From contig NZ_MTQO01000039.1 of assembly GCF_001984155.1 (NCBI RefSeq), positions 62,001-126,000 of the forward strand: 64,000 bases of DNA, read 5' to 3'. This document shows positions 17,126-25,285 of this stretch, piece by piece. The position numbers and the translations under genes are program-made. The notes beneath the pieces are model-generated. The model ran no database searches, was not told the DNA's origin, and saw only the letters and a program-made list of their open reading frames with translations. The stretch is from Actinosynnema sp. ALI-1.44. GTDB lineage: Bacteria > Actinomycetota > Actinomycetes > Mycobacteriales > Pseudonocardiaceae. Numbering within the stretch: the stretch's first letter is position 1; every line of letters begins with the position of its first letter.

Positions 17126-18296
17126 GGATGATCAGCGCGTCGCCCTGGCCACCACCACCGCACAGCGCCGCCGCACCGACACCGCCGCCGCGGCGCTTGA
17201 GCTCCAGCGCGAGGTGCAGCGCGAGCCGGGCACCGGACATGCCGATCGGGTGGCCGAGCGCGATCGCGCCGCCGTTGACGTTGACCTTGTCCTCGCCGAT
17301 GCCGAGCTGGTCGGCCGAGACGAGGCCGACCGCGGCGAACGCCTCGTTGATCTCGACCAGGTCGAGGTCGGCCGGGTTGAGGTTCTCCTTGGCCAGCGCG
17401 GCTTTGATCGCGTTGGACGGCTGCTCGTGCAGGCTGGCGTCCGGCCCGGCGACCACGCCGTGCGCGCCGATCTCGGCCAGCCAGGTCAGGCCGAGCTCCT
17501 CGGCCTTGGCCTTGCTCATCACGACGACCGCCGCTGCGCCGTCGGAGATCGGCGACGCCGAGCCCGCGGTGATCGTGCCGTCGCTGGCGAACGCCGGTCG
17601 CAGCTTGGCCAGCGTGTCGGGCGTGGTGTCGCCGCGCACGCCCTCGTCGGTGTCGACGACGACCGGGTCGCCCTTGCGCTGCGGCACCGACACCGGAACG
17701 ATTTCGTCGGCGTACAGGCCGTTCTTCTGCGCCGCCGCGGCCCGCTGGTGCGACCGCGCCGCGAACTCGTCCTGCTGGGCGCGGGTGATGCCGTAGCGCG
17801 AGTTGTACTTCTCCGTCGACGCGCCCATCGCGACCTGGTCGAAGGCGCAGAACAGGCCGTCGTGCGCCATGTGGTCGAGCATGGTGACGTCGCCGTACTT
17901 GAAGCCGCCGCGCGACTTGGGCAGCAGGTGCGGCGCCTGCGTCATCGACTCCTGGCCGCCCGCGACGATGATGTCGAACTCGCCCGCCCTGATCAGCTGG
18001 TCGGCCAGCGCGATCGCGTCGAGGCCGGACAGGCAGACCTTGTTGACGGTCAGCGCGGGCACGCTCATCGGGATGCCCGCGGCGACGGCGGCCTGCCGGG
18101 CGGGGATCTGGCCCGCGCCCGCGGTCAGCACCTGACCCATGATCACGTACTGCACCTGCTCGGGCTTCACCCCGGCGCGCTCGAGCGCGCCCTTGATCGC
18201 GAACCCGCCGAGCTGCGTGCCGGAGAAGTCCTTGAGCTGCCCGAGCAGTCGTCCCATCGGGGTACGTGCTCCAGCGACGATGACGGAACCGGACAC
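17109..18296 (-). CDS. acetyl-CoA acetyltransferase (thiolase)
   Basis: 395 residues from the GTG at 18296, preferred over an ATG twelve bases upstream because GGAGG lies at the right distance before the GTG. Thiolase motifs are all present: nucleophile C88 in [30 protein letters not shown] with the catalytic histidine, and [14 protein letters not shown] with the second cysteine. The enzyme condenses two acetyl-CoA to acetoacetyl-CoA, the entry step of the ethylmalonyl-CoA and polyhydroxybutyrate routes, and can work in reverse in beta-oxidation. It is cotranscribed with meaB and divergent from the epimerase gene, like the fadA4/epimerase pair of mycobacteria. Confidence 0.92.
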   Translation of the reverse strand: MSGSVIVAGARTPMGRLLGQLKDFSGTQLGGFAIKGALERAGVKPEQVQYVIMGQVLTAGAGQIPARQAAVAAGIPMSVPALTVNKVCLSGLDAIALADQLIRAGEFDIIVAGGQESMTQAPHLLPKSRGGFKYGDVTMLDHMAHDGLFCAFDQVAMGASTEKYNSRYGITRAQQDEFAARSHQRAAAAQKNGLYADEIVPVSVPQRKGDPVVVDTDEGVRGDTTPDTLAKLRPAFASDGTITAGSASPISDGAAAVVVMSKAKAEELGLTWLAEIGAHGVVAGPDASLHEQPSNAIKAALAKENLNPADLDLVEINEAFAAVGLVSADQLGIGEDKVNVNGGAIALGHPIGMSGARLALHLALELKRRGGGVGAAALCGGGGQGDALIIRVPQQ

Positions 18297-18443
18297 AACT
18301 GCCTCCATGCGAAAGTTGCGAGCGCTCGTTAACCTGACGATACCCATCGGTATAGCCGCGCACCGGTTCCGAATGGCACGTGGTGTCGTGCAGAACACAG
18401 AAACGTCGCGCGCGTGCCTGTTGTAGTGCTTACTCTCGTTGTC

Positions 18444-18899
18444 ATGCCCGAAGACACCGGAGCCAAGGTCACCGCGATCGATCACGTCGGCATCGCGGTC
18501 ACCGACCTCGACGAGGCCATCGAGTTCTACCAGCAGACGTTTGGGCTGGTACTGACAGTGACCGAGGTCAACGAAGAACAAGGCGTGCGCGAGGCGATGC
18601 TGCGCGCCCCCGGCGACGACGGGACCGGCACGGCGATCCAGTTGCTGGCGCCGCTGACCCCCGACTCGACCATCGGCAAGTTCATCGCCAAGCGCGGCCC
18701 CGGCCTGCAGCAGCTGGCGTACCGCGTCGAGGACATCGACAAGGCGTCCGACGCAATCCGCGACAAGGGCATGAGCCTGATCTTCGACAAGCCGGGGCAC
18801 GGCACGGAGAACAGCCGCACCCAGTTCGTGCACCCCAAGTCCGCGGGCGGCGTGCTCGTCGAACTGGTCGAACCAGCGGCCACCCGAAACGAAAGCTGA
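18444..18899 (+). CDS. mce: methylmalonyl-CoA epimerase
   Basis: 151 residues from the ATG at 18444 ([19 protein letters not shown]). The vicinal-oxygen-chelate fold is clear: metal ligand H in [18 protein letters not shown], the second half beginning [17 protein letters not shown], and the closing [15 protein letters not shown] with the catalytic/metal glutamate. GLQQ stands where many bacterial epimerases have GLHH, a difference I associate with actinomycete members. The enzyme interconverts (2R)- and (2S)-methylmalonyl-CoA, linking propionyl-CoA and ethylmalonyl-CoA metabolism to succinyl-CoA. It is divergent from the thiolase and followed by crotonyl-CoA carboxylase/reductase. Confidence 0.92.
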   Translation: MPEDTGAKVTAIDHVGIAVTDLDEAIEFYQQTFGLVLTVTEVNEEQGVREAMLRAPGDDGTGTAIQLLAPLTPDSTIGKFIAKRGPGLQQLAYRVEDIDKASDAIRDKGMSLIFDKPGHGTENSRTQFVHPKSAGGVLVELVEPAATRNES

Positions 18900-18989
18900 A
18901 TCGGTCCGGGTGGCCCAGGTCTCAGATTTGTGGTGATCTGCGGTTACCCGTGGGTAACCTCCGGGAATTCGCGACGTTGGAGGTCAGGC

Positions 18990-20321
18990 GTGGAAAAGAT
19001 CCGTGACGCCATTCTGTCGGGTGACTTGGCCGCGATCGGCGGTCTCGACGTGCCGGATCACTATCGGGCCGTCACCGTGCACGCGGACGAAGTGGAAATG
19101 TTCAAGGGCCTGGAAACCCCGGACAAGGATCCACGCAAGTCCCTGCACGTCGAGAGCGTCGCAACCCCGGAACTCGGCCCAGGCGAGGCACTGGTCGCGG
19201 TGATGGCATCGGCGATCAACTACAACACGGTGTGGACGTCGATCTTCGAACCGCTGGACACCTTCGGCTTCCTGCGCAGGTACGGCAAGACCTCGGAGCT
19301 GGCCAAGCGGCACGACCTGCCGTACCACATCGTGGGCTCCGACCTGGCTGGCGTGGTGCTGCGCACCGGGCCGGGCGTGGGAGCGTGGAAGCCGGGCGAC
19401 CAGGTCGTGGCGCACTGCCTGTCGGTGGAGCTGGAGCACCCGGACGGGCACAACGACACGATGCTGGACCCCGAGCAGCGGATCTGGGGATTCGAGACGA
19501 ACTTCGGCGGCCTCGCGGAGGTCGCGCTGGTCAAGTCGAACCAGCTGATGCCGAAACCGGCGCACCTGACCTGGGAGGAAGCGGCATCGCCCGGCCTGGT
19601 GAACTCGACGGCGTACCGGCAGCTGGTGTCGACCAACGGCGCGGCGATGAAGCAGGGCGACACGGTGCTGATCTGGGGAGCGTCGGGTGGGCTCGGCTCG
19701 TACGCGACGCAGTTCGCCCTCAACGGCGGCGCGACCCCGGTGTGCGTGGTGTCGAGCCCGGCGAAAGCCGAGATCTGCCGCCGGATGGGCGCGGAACTGA
19801 TCATCGACAGGTCGGCGGAGGGCTTCAAGTTCTGGAAGGACGAGAACACCCAGGACGTGAAGGAATGGAAACGGTTCGGCGCGCGAATCCGTGAACTCAC
19901 GGGCGGGGAGGACCCGGACATCGTGTTCGAACACCCGGGCAGGGAAACGTTCGGCGCGAGTGTTTACGTGACGAAGCGCGGCGGGAAGATCGTGACCTGC
20001 GCGTCGACGTCCGGCTTCATGCACCAATACGACAACCGGTACCTGTGGATGCACCTGAAGAGCATCATCGGGTCGCATTTCGCGAACTACCGGGAAGCGT
20101 CGGAAGCCAACCGCCTGATCGCCAAGGGCAAGATCCACCCGACGCTGTCGAAGGTCTACCCGCTGGAGGAGACCGGCCAGGCCACGTACGACGTGCACCG
20201 CAACGCCCACCAGGGCAAGGTCGGTGTGCTGTGCCTGTCACCGAGCGAGGGCCTCGGCGTGACCAACCCGGAACTCCGCGCCAAGCACATCGACGCGATC
20301 AACAACTTCCGCGGCGCCTGA
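18990..20321 (+). CDS. ccr: crotonyl-CoA carboxylase/reductase
   Basis: 443 residues from the GTG at 18990, six bases after GGAGG; the frame is open further upstream but without family sequence. It is a medium-chain dehydrogenase/reductase: the NADPH-binding Rossmann loop GASGGLGSYATQFAL lies near residue 230. Family features include SAINYNTVWTSIFEP, HIVGSDLAGVVLRTGPGVG, FEHPGRETFGASVYV and WMHLKSIIGSHFANYREA. Ccr reductively carboxylates crotonyl-CoA to ethylmalonyl-CoA, the committed step of the ethylmalonyl-CoA pathway and a source of polyketide extender units. Length agrees with the usual 440-450. The mutase for its product is encoded at 44868-46862. Confidence 0.95.
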   Translation: MEKIRDAILSGDLAAIGGLDVPDHYRAVTVHADEVEMFKGLETPDKDPRKSLHVESVATPELGPGEALVAVMASAINYNTVWTSIFEPLDTFGFLRRYGKTSELAKRHDLPYHIVGSDLAGVVLRTGPGVGAWKPGDQVVAHCLSVELEHPDGHNDTMLDPEQRIWGFETNFGGLAEVALVKSNQLMPKPAHLTWEEAASPGLVNSTAYRQLVSTNGAAMKQGDTVLIWGASGGLGSYATQFALNGGATPVCVVSSPAKAEICRRMGAELIIDRSAEGFKFWKDENTQDVKEWKRFGARIRELTGGEDPDIVFEHPGRETFGASVYVTKRGGKIVTCASTSGFMHQYDNRYLWMHLKSIIGSHFANYREASEANRLIAKGKIHPTLSKVYPLEETGQATYDVHRNAHQGKVGVLCLSPSEGLGVTNPELRAKHIDAINNFRGA

Positions 20322-20326
20322 AAACC

Positions 20327-20377
20327 CCTCGTGAGGGTTTTGGCCGGTTGAAAGAACCGGCCGAAACACTCACGAGG
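20327..20377. terminator. long hairpin with CCTCGTGAG/CTCACGAGG feet (copy 1)
   Basis: The outer feet CCTCGTGAG and CTCACGAGG pair, six partly mismatched bases follow, and then GGCCGGTT pairs with AACCGGCC around GAAAG. It begins six bases after the ccr stop. Two other hairpins in the window (28690, 39958) have the same feet. Confidence 0.75.
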
Positions 20378-20695
20378 TTCTGGTGCCCGCGCCTGTAGGG
20401 TGTCACGACTGGCGTCGTAATCTCACGCGAGATGTCGTACGCATGTCGCATAAGACAAGATCGTGAGACCATCCCGACTCAAGTGCTGTTCGGCCGTTCG
20501 TGTGGCGGCTGGGCCCGGCGACGTCGGTCCGGGCAGCTGGGGTGATCGGAAGTCACCGGTGAGCGGCGGGCGCAGGCCTATGTCTCCAGCGGCGAGATCC
20601 TACAGCTGCTGCAGGGTGGTCTCGACACTGACTTCGTCTTCTCACGGACCACTTGGCCGTCTGGGTGGTTATCGCCAACACACCGAGGTGGACCT
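20378..20695. other. intergenic region with no recognised gene
   Basis: About 320 bases between ccr and the convergent Tat-exported protein. A short frame at 20463-20732 has no family character, is rich in cysteine, arginine and glycine, and overlaps the next gene, so it is not called. TAATCTCACGCGAGAT near 20418 is a weak inverted repeat. Otherwise I see nothing; it may be decayed coding sequence. Confidence 0.4.
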
Positions 20696-21781
20696 CTACC
20701 TGACTGCCGGCTCACCTGACTGTCGCCGGTAGCTGATACGGCCGACCGTGAACTCGGGACGACCGCCGTCGAAGGCGACGCCGTTGAAGAAGACGTGACC
20801 GTGGCCCGGTCGCGTCGAATCCGTTACGACGCTTGGCTTCCACACGCCGCCCTGGTGCCACGCCGTGCCGTCGTCGGAGCGCACGAGCTGGACCGGTGGC
20901 GTCCACTGTGGATTGTCGAGGCCCGCGGTGGCCGACCACCAGAGTCCGTCGCTCGGTTGTAGCGGGCGGTGCGCCGGGTGCCGGGCGGTCACCCGGTGGT
21001 AGCCGCCGCCCACGGCCGGTGTGACGGCGGCGTCGAACTCGCCGGTGGCGAGGTCGAGCCGTCGGTGCCGCCAGCCGGTGAGACCGTCGCGGCTCTCGGC
21101 GTAGCCGATGACGGCGTCGTCGGTGGCGGTAAGCCCGGCGGCGTAGAAGATCCTCCACAGTCCGCCAGCGTGGACGACGTTGGGTTCCAGCACGGTCGAG
21201 CGCTCCCAGGGCAGGACGGCGGTGAACACCGGTTCGGGCCTGCGGTGCCAGCGCCCGTCCATCCACTGGAGACAGCCGATGCGGTACGGGCCGTACAGCG
21301 TCTGTTTCGGTGTGCTGGCGTAGTAGATGCGCCGCACGCCGCGGGCCCGCACGTGGACCGGGCAGTGGTAACCGGTGGCGTCCCACGCGTCCGGCGGCGG
21401 AACGGGGGCCAACGGTGCGGCGACGGTGGGGTCGCCGGGGAAGGTGTCGATCATCCAGCCGGGACTGTCGGGCGCCGCGCCGCGGGGCAGCCGCGCCGAG
21501 TACAGGCCGATCACGGGAGAGTCGGCCGTCGTCGCGCCCAGCACCATCCACCAGCGGTGATCCTGTCTGGTCACCGATACGTCGGCGACCGTGTCGAGAT
21601 CGCGTAGGTGGTCGAGGCCGATCCGGCCGGCCCCGCCGAGCACGGCGGTCTTGCCGGTCACCACCACTGCCCGTTCACCCGCCGCCGCGGACGCGGAGCC
21701 CATGGCGAGCCCCACGCCGAGTGCGACTCCGCCGGTGAGCAGAGTTCGGCGGCTGAGATCCTGTCCGTATGGTCCCTGCAC
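20696..21781 (-). CDS. Tat-exported protein with glycosidase-like propeller features
   Basis: 361 residues. A twin-arginine signal is visible: LSRRTLLTGGVALGVGLAMG, cleavage near ASA/AAG at residue 33, implying export of a folded protein. The rest is beta-rich with repeated turns such as HVRARGVRRIYYAST, GPYRIGCLQWMDGRWHRRP, LEPNVVHAGGLWRIFYAAG and AVIGYAESRDGLTGWRHR. These spaced W/Y-rich strands followed by S-DG--W segments resemble five-bladed propellers of families such as GH43 or GH117, but I could not identify a catalytic triad, so the activity is unknown. It is divergent from a MarR-type regulator across a palindromic operator and is probably controlled by it. Confidence 0.72.
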   Translation of the reverse strand: MQGPYGQDLSRRTLLTGGVALGVGLAMGSASAAAGERAVVVTGKTAVLGGAGRIGLDHLRDLDTVADVSVTRQDHRWWMVLGATTADSPVIGLYSARLPRGAAPDSPGWMIDTFPGDPTVAAPLAPVPPPDAWDATGYHCPVHVRARGVRRIYYASTPKQTLYGPYRIGCLQWMDGRWHRRPEPVFTAVLPWERSTVLEPNVVHAGGLWRIFYAAGLTATDDAVIGYAESRDGLTGWRHRRLDLATGEFDAAVTPAVGGGYHRVTARHPAHRPLQPSDGLWWSATAGLDNPQWTPPVQLVRSDDGTAWHQGGVWKPSVVTDSTRPGHGHVFFNGVAFDGGRPEFTVGRISYRRQSGEPAVR

Positions 21782-21800
21782 CGTTGTTCCCCTCAGAAGT

Positions 21801-21829
21801 TTCGATGAGTGAAATATACACTCATCGAA
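21801..21829. promoter_or_regulatory. perfect MarR-type operator palindrome
   Basis: TTCGATGAGTG at 21801-21811 and its exact complement CACTCATCGAA at 21819-21829 flank the A/T spacer AAATATA. It lies in the 67-base gap between the divergent Tat-protein and MarR genes, about 20 bases from each start. The A/T core could supply a -10 element. I infer autoregulation and control of the Tat-protein gene. Confidence 0.8.
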
Positions 21830-21848
21830 CTAACTTGGGGGGTATCCG

Positions 21849-22292
21849 ATGAGCGACCTCGTCCAGGACCTGCTGACGGCCCAGCAGCGACTGGCCGGGC
21901 GCAGCGTGCGGTACAACGAGGCTGTCGCGCGGCGACTGGGTGTGACGCCCACCGACGTCAAGTGCCTTGGCCTGCTGATCCAGCGCCCGCATACGCCGGG
22001 CGAGCTGGCGGCCGAGCTGGAGCTGACCGCGAGCGCGGTCACCGCCGTGGTCGACCGACTGGAGCGCGCCGGGTACGTCCGCCGCGAGCGCTCCACCGTC
22101 GACCGCAGGCAGGTCGCCGTCCACGCCGTGGCGGAGCAGGCACAGCGGGCGATCGAGCTGCACGTTCCGCTGTACGAGCGGCTCGCCGAGGTCGTGCGGA
22201 CCTACGACGAGCAGCAGCTCGCCACGCTGCTGGACTACATCGAGCGGTGCGCTGACACCTTCGGCGATGAGGCTGACAGGCTCGCCACCTGA
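21849..22292 (+). CDS. MarR-family transcriptional regulator
   Basis: 147 residues, ATG after GGGGGG. The winged helix is typical: VTPTDVKCLGLLIQRPHTPGELAAELELTASAVTAVVDRLERAGYV, followed by the wing RRERSTVDRRQVAVHA. N- and C-terminal helices form the dimerisation domain (YERLAEVVRTYDEQQLATLLDYIERC). MarR proteins usually repress a divergent gene and release DNA on binding a small phenolic or similar ligand. A perfect 29-base palindrome just upstream is a likely binding site. The divergent gene codes for the Tat-exported propeller-like protein. Confidence 0.92.
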   Translation: MSDLVQDLLTAQQRLAGRSVRYNEAVARRLGVTPTDVKCLGLLIQRPHTPGELAAELELTASAVTAVVDRLERAGYVRRERSTVDRRQVAVHAVAEQAQRAIELHVPLYERLAEVVRTYDEQQLATLLDYIERCADTFGDEADRLAT

Positions 22293-22296
22293 GGAG

Positions 22297-22911
22297 TTAC
22301 CGGCGCCGCAACGGGTCTAAACCTACAGCGCCCGAGGTCAGCGCCTCGGCGATGAAGTCGACTTCCCTGTCGATCATCGGCGTGTCCTCGGGGTGCCGGG
22401 CGACCGAGTGGCGGTAGCTCACGGCCAGGGCGAGCAGACCGGCCGCACTGTCCACATCGGCCAGAACGACGGTGCCCGCGCCCGCGGCGATGATCACGGC
22501 CTTCACCTGGCGCACGATCGTCTGGAACCGCGCCTGCAGCGCCTCGCGGACGTCCTTGTGGGTGTCGGCTTCGCGCCAGAGCAGGTGGGACAGCAGTCGC
22601 GAGTCCGCCAGTCTCGCGTCCAGTTCCCGCACGAGCTTGCGCAGGCTGGCCGCGACGTCGCCGGGGACGACGACGTGGCTCGGATCTATGTGCTCGTCCG
22701 GCAGTCGTTTCACCAACGCCGTCAGCAGGTCGGACTTGCGCCGGAAGTAGTAGTGCACGAGGCCTTTCGGCACCTTCGCCAATTCGGCTATGCGGGACGT
22801 CGGGGTCGCGTCGAACCCCGTCTCGGCGAACAGCTTCTCCGCGGCGGTGAGGATTCTCTCCCGCGCCGAGGGATCGTCACCCGACTTGACCACTGGCAAC
22901 AACCCCTTCAT
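22297..22911 (-). CDS. TetR-family transcriptional regulator
   Basis: 204 residues. The N-terminal helix-turn-helix is standard: RERILTAAEKLFAETGFDATPTSRIAELAKVPKGLVHYYFRRKSDLL (about residues 17-63). The ligand domain is less conserved and ends in a region with SAAGLLALAVSYRHSVARHPEDTP. It lies 54 bases downstream of the SPW-repeat membrane protein gene in the same direction, and its end faces the MarR gene five bases away. It may control the SPW gene or a distant target; nothing in the sequence decides this. Confidence 0.9.
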   Translation of the reverse strand: MKGLLPVVKSGDDPSARERILTAAEKLFAETGFDATPTSRIAELAKVPKGLVHYYFRRKSDLLTALVKRLPDEHIDPSHVVVPGDVAASLRKLVRELDARLADSRLLSHLLWREADTHKDVREALQARFQTIVRQVKAVIIAAGAGTVVLADVDSAAGLLALAVSYRHSVARHPEDTPMIDREVDFIAEALTSGAVGLDPLRRR

Positions 22912-22965
22912 GCGGAATGCGCACCGGCATCACATCAAGACCGGCGCGCAGTCCGCAACAGGATC

Positions 22966-23343
22966 TCAGTGCTGACCTGCCATCCCGCGGTGGGCGGTGT
23001 TGGCCGCGGGCAAGGCCGCGAGGCCGACGACGAGGGTCAGGGCGCCGATGATGAACGAACTCCACATCGCGCCTGTCATGTCGGTGAAGCCCATCACCCA
23101 CGGCGAGATGAAGAGCAGCACCCCGAGCACGACCTGCACGTACTCGCCGTAGACGACGCCGGGCATCGCCAACGAGAACAGACCGTCGAGTGCGATCAGC
23201 GCACCCAGCACGATCATGGTCCACATCACAGTGTTCGTCGTGTCCAGCCATAGCGGCGAAAGCACCGCGACCAGGCCGAGCACCACCTCCGCCCAGTCCT
23301 GCCACCGGGTCCACGCCCGCACCGGGGTTGACGTGTCGCTCAT
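22966..23343 (-). CDS. SPW-repeat membrane protein
   Basis: 125 residues from the ATG at 23343, seven bases after GGAGGT. Four hydrophobic segments are visible, and two SPW motifs mark the family: LSPLWLDTTNTVMW near residue 29 and ISPWVMGFTDMTGAMW near residue 79. Each motif begins a half consisting of two membrane helices, so the protein is an internal duplication. The molecular role of SPW proteins is unknown. The gene is divergent from the DivIVA-like gene with 128 bases between them and is followed by a TetR regulator. Confidence 0.88.
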   Translation of the reverse strand: MSDTSTPVRAWTRWQDWAEVVLGLVAVLSPLWLDTTNTVMWTMIVLGALIALDGLFSLAMPGVVYGEYVQVVLGVLLFISPWVMGFTDMTGAMWSSFIIGALTLVVGLAALPAANTAHRGMAGQH

Positions 23344-23471
23344 GACGATCACCTCCGTCAAGGAGAAAGGTCCTACGTCTTCATGGTGCGCTTGGTTGGC
23401 CGCCCGGTCAAGTATCCGGCGGGATACGGGGACTGGCATTGCCACAACCTCACTCGCGGTAGGTTGGGTGC

Positions 23472-24584
23472 ATGGCTCTTGGCGAGGAGCGTGAGCTCGT
23501 ACCCCTTGGCGCAGGTTTCGACTATGCGAAGCGCGGCTACAACCGTGCCCAAGTCGACGAGCACCTTGAACGGGTCGACCGGGACATGCGCCTGCTCGCC
23601 GCCGACCGAGACGCCGCGGTCTCCCAAGCCGCGGATCTGGCGCGCCAGCTGGAGATCGCCCGGTCCGAGATCGACGACATGCGCGGCCAGATCGAGCGGC
23701 TGTCGCTGCCGCCGACCACGCTGGAAGGCCTGAGCGAGCGCCTGCAGCGGATGCTGCGCCTGGCGCAGGACGAGGCGACCGAGACCAAGGCACGCGCCGA
23801 AGCCGAGGCAGGGCACATCCGCGCCAAGGCCGAGACGGACGCCAACGCGCTGCGCGCCCGTTACGAGGAAATGCTGCGCGGCCTGGACACCCGGCGCGCG
23901 GAGATGGAGTCCGAGCACCGCGAAGTGCTGGCCAAGGCCCGCGCGGAAGCCGAGGACATCACCAAGAAGGGCCAGGAGGAACGCGCCCGCCTCGACAAGG
24001 AGTCCGAGCAGCGACGGGCCCAGGTCGAAGAGGACTTCGACATCGCCATGGCCTCCCGCCGCACCGAGTCGATGCGCGCACTGGCAGAGCAGGAGGCGTC
24101 CAGCAAGGCCGACGCCGAACGCCGGGTCAGGGAAGCGACGGAGGAATCCAACCGCCGCAGGCACGACGCGATCACGGAGTCCAAAGCGCGGCTGCAGGAA
24201 GCCAGTGAGGAAGCCCACCGCCGCGTCCGCGAGGCGACCGAAGAGGCCAACCGCCGCATCAGCCACGCCGCCCAGCGCGTCGCGGCCCTCCGCCAACTGC
24301 GCACCCGCGTGGCCAACCAGCTCCGCCAAGCCCGCAGCCTGATCCAGGACGCCGACGTCGTGCTGGAGAACGCGACCCCGGTACTCGACCCGCTGCCGGA
24401 GGAACGACCGGCCGACGAGTCGCCGACGAAGGCGTTCAAACCCCTCTCCCAGACCGAGGCAGCAGGTGGCCCGCCGAAGGAGCACTGGGAGCCCGCGGAG
24501 CCGGAAGAGAACAACGCCGCCCCGACGGACTCCGCCAAGCCAGTTGCCCCAGTCGCCCAACCCGTCAAGAAAGCCCACCCATAG
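23472..24584 (+). CDS. DivIVA-like coiled-coil protein
   Basis: 370 residues. The N-terminus has the DivIVA-type membrane-binding motif region (FDYAKRGYNRAQVDEHLERVDRDM, residues 18-41). Residues 50-310 form an almost unbroken charged coiled coil with many EA/RA heptads (EAEDITKKGQEERARLDKES, EATEEANRRISHAAQRVAAL). The last 60 residues are proline-rich and acidic. Relatives in actinomycetes scaffold polar growth or septum and wall synthesis at curved membrane. It stands alone and is followed by a repeat remnant. A role in apical growth is an inference from the family. Confidence 0.85.
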   Translation: MALGEERELVPLGAGFDYAKRGYNRAQVDEHLERVDRDMRLLAADRDAAVSQAADLARQLEIARSEIDDMRGQIERLSLPPTTLEGLSERLQRMLRLAQDEATETKARAEAEAGHIRAKAETDANALRARYEEMLRGLDTRRAEMESEHREVLAKARAEAEDITKKGQEERARLDKESEQRRAQVEEDFDIAMASRRTESMRALAEQEASSKADAERRVREATEESNRRRHDAITESKARLQEASEEAHRRVREATEEANRRISHAAQRVAALRQLRTRVANQLRQARSLIQDADVVLENATPVLDPLPEERPADESPTKAFKPLSQTEAAGGPPKEHWEPAEPEENNAAPTDSAKPVAPVAQPVKKAHP

Positions 24585-24644
24585 CAGCGAGGGCTAACCC
24601 GCAGGGGTGGAGAAGACAAACGCCTCGTTCAAAGCCCCGGGCAA

Positions 24645-24755
24645 CGCGCAAACCCCACCAGCCCGCGCAAGCGCAGACGGCTCGCGCGCAAGCGCAGAAG
24701 AGGGCTTCGGGGGTGTCTCCTGCCCAGAGGTCTGCTCCCGGCGAGGGACCGTCTT
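24645..24755 (+). repeat. remnant (copy A) of the dispersed fold-back element
   Basis: This stretch shares CTTCGGGGGTGTCTCCTGCC and the flanking GCGCGCAAGCGCAGA block with the left end of the full copies near 47.3 and 63.7 kb, and then continues directly with AGAGGTCTG and CCGGCGAGGGACC of their right end. The interior of about 160 bp is missing. The junction falls at TCTCCTGC, which occurs at both places in the full copy at 63.7 kb, so a deletion between short direct repeats explains it. Confidence 0.75.
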
Positions 24756-24767
24756 GAAAGACCACCC

Positions 24768-24974
24768 TCAACCGCAACAACCACCACCACAGCAACCACC
24801 GCCACCGCCACCGCCGACAGGAGCGGAAGCCCCGGCGAGCCCAGCCATCGTAAGCAGCTTCACAGTGTCCGTATGCCCAGAAGGACAAGCGGCCGGAGCG
24901 CTCGACTCACTCATCGGCCGGTTGATCTCGAACGTGTCAGCGCAGTCACGGCACTTGAACTCATAGGTCGGCAC
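24768..24974 (-). CDS. FmdB-family zinc-ribbon protein
   Basis: 68 residues from a GTG start. The family pattern is clear: MPTYEFKCRDCADTFEINRP with the first CxxC pair, then a second metal half AACPSGHTDTVKLLTMAG in which CPSGH replaces the usual CP-CG pair. The C-terminus is a glycine/cysteine tail (GGGGGGGCCGGGCCG), also common in the family. FmdB-type proteins are small, often essential-looking regulators of unknown mechanism. The gene is divergent from a small zinc-finger gene with only 23 bases between the starts, and a -10-like TATATT lies seven bases before the GTG, so the mRNA is probably leaderless. Confidence 0.85.
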   Translation of the reverse strand: MPTYEFKCRDCADTFEINRPMSESSAPAACPSGHTDTVKLLTMAGLAGASAPVGGGGGGGCCGGGCCG

Positions 24975-24997
24975 GCCTCGAAATATAGTTCTTGCCC
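24975..24997. promoter_or_regulatory. 23-bp bidirectional promoter for two leaderless genes
   Basis: On the plus strand TATAGT at 24984-24989 stands eight bases before the GTG at 24998. On the minus strand the overlapping TATATT stands seven bases before the GTG at 24974. Neither gene has a ribosome site. The spacing fits transcription starting at or next to each start codon from overlapping -10 boxes. Confidence 0.55.
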
Positions 24998-25285
24998 GTG
25001 CCCCGACGGAACCGGATCAAGCGCGAGGAACCACGGCTGAGTGGCTCCGCGTCCTTGCAGCGCAGCGAGTCGGGGCCGGACGGTGAGTGGCACGTCCGCA
25101 ACGTCTCCGGCACCGCCACCACCAAGACCTACCGTTGCCCCGGTTGTGATCACGAGATCCGGCCCGGCACACCGCACGTCGTCACGTGGCCCGCGGACGA
25201 CTACGGCAGCGTGGAGGAGCGCAGGCACTGGCATCGTGCCTGTTGGGACGCGCGGCTGCGGCGCAGGCCGACTAGGCGCGCCTGA
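24998..25285 (+). CDS. small putative zinc-binding protein of unknown function
   Basis: 95 residues from the GTG at 24998; a TTG two codons upstream is possible, but a -10 box at 24984 favours a leaderless start at the GTG. The core reads TYRCPGCDHEIRPGTPHVVTWP, then a spacer, then RRHWHRACWDARL. The CPGC pair with the later H-H-C arrangement suggests one bound zinc. The ends are basic. Similar small proteins are widespread in actinomycetes without known function. The 3' end overlaps the convergent cyclase gene by 14 bases. It is divergent from fmdB. Confidence 0.72.
   Translation: MPRRNRIKREEPRLSGSASLQRSESGPDGEWHVRNVSGTATTKTYRCPGCDHEIRPGTPHVVTWPADDYGSVEERRHWHRACWDARLRRRPTRRA

Noticed and set aside
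14451-18332. Open plus-strand frame of about 1290 codons across the kinase, ABC ATPase, MeaB and thiolase genes
   Set aside because: It lies antisense to four well-identified genes, has serine/arginine/proline-rich low-complexity sequence and no domain. High GC content keeps antisense frames open.
20463-20732. Possible 89-residue gene between ccr and the Tat-exported protein
   Set aside because: No family character, no ribosome site, and overlaps the 3' end of the convergent gene.
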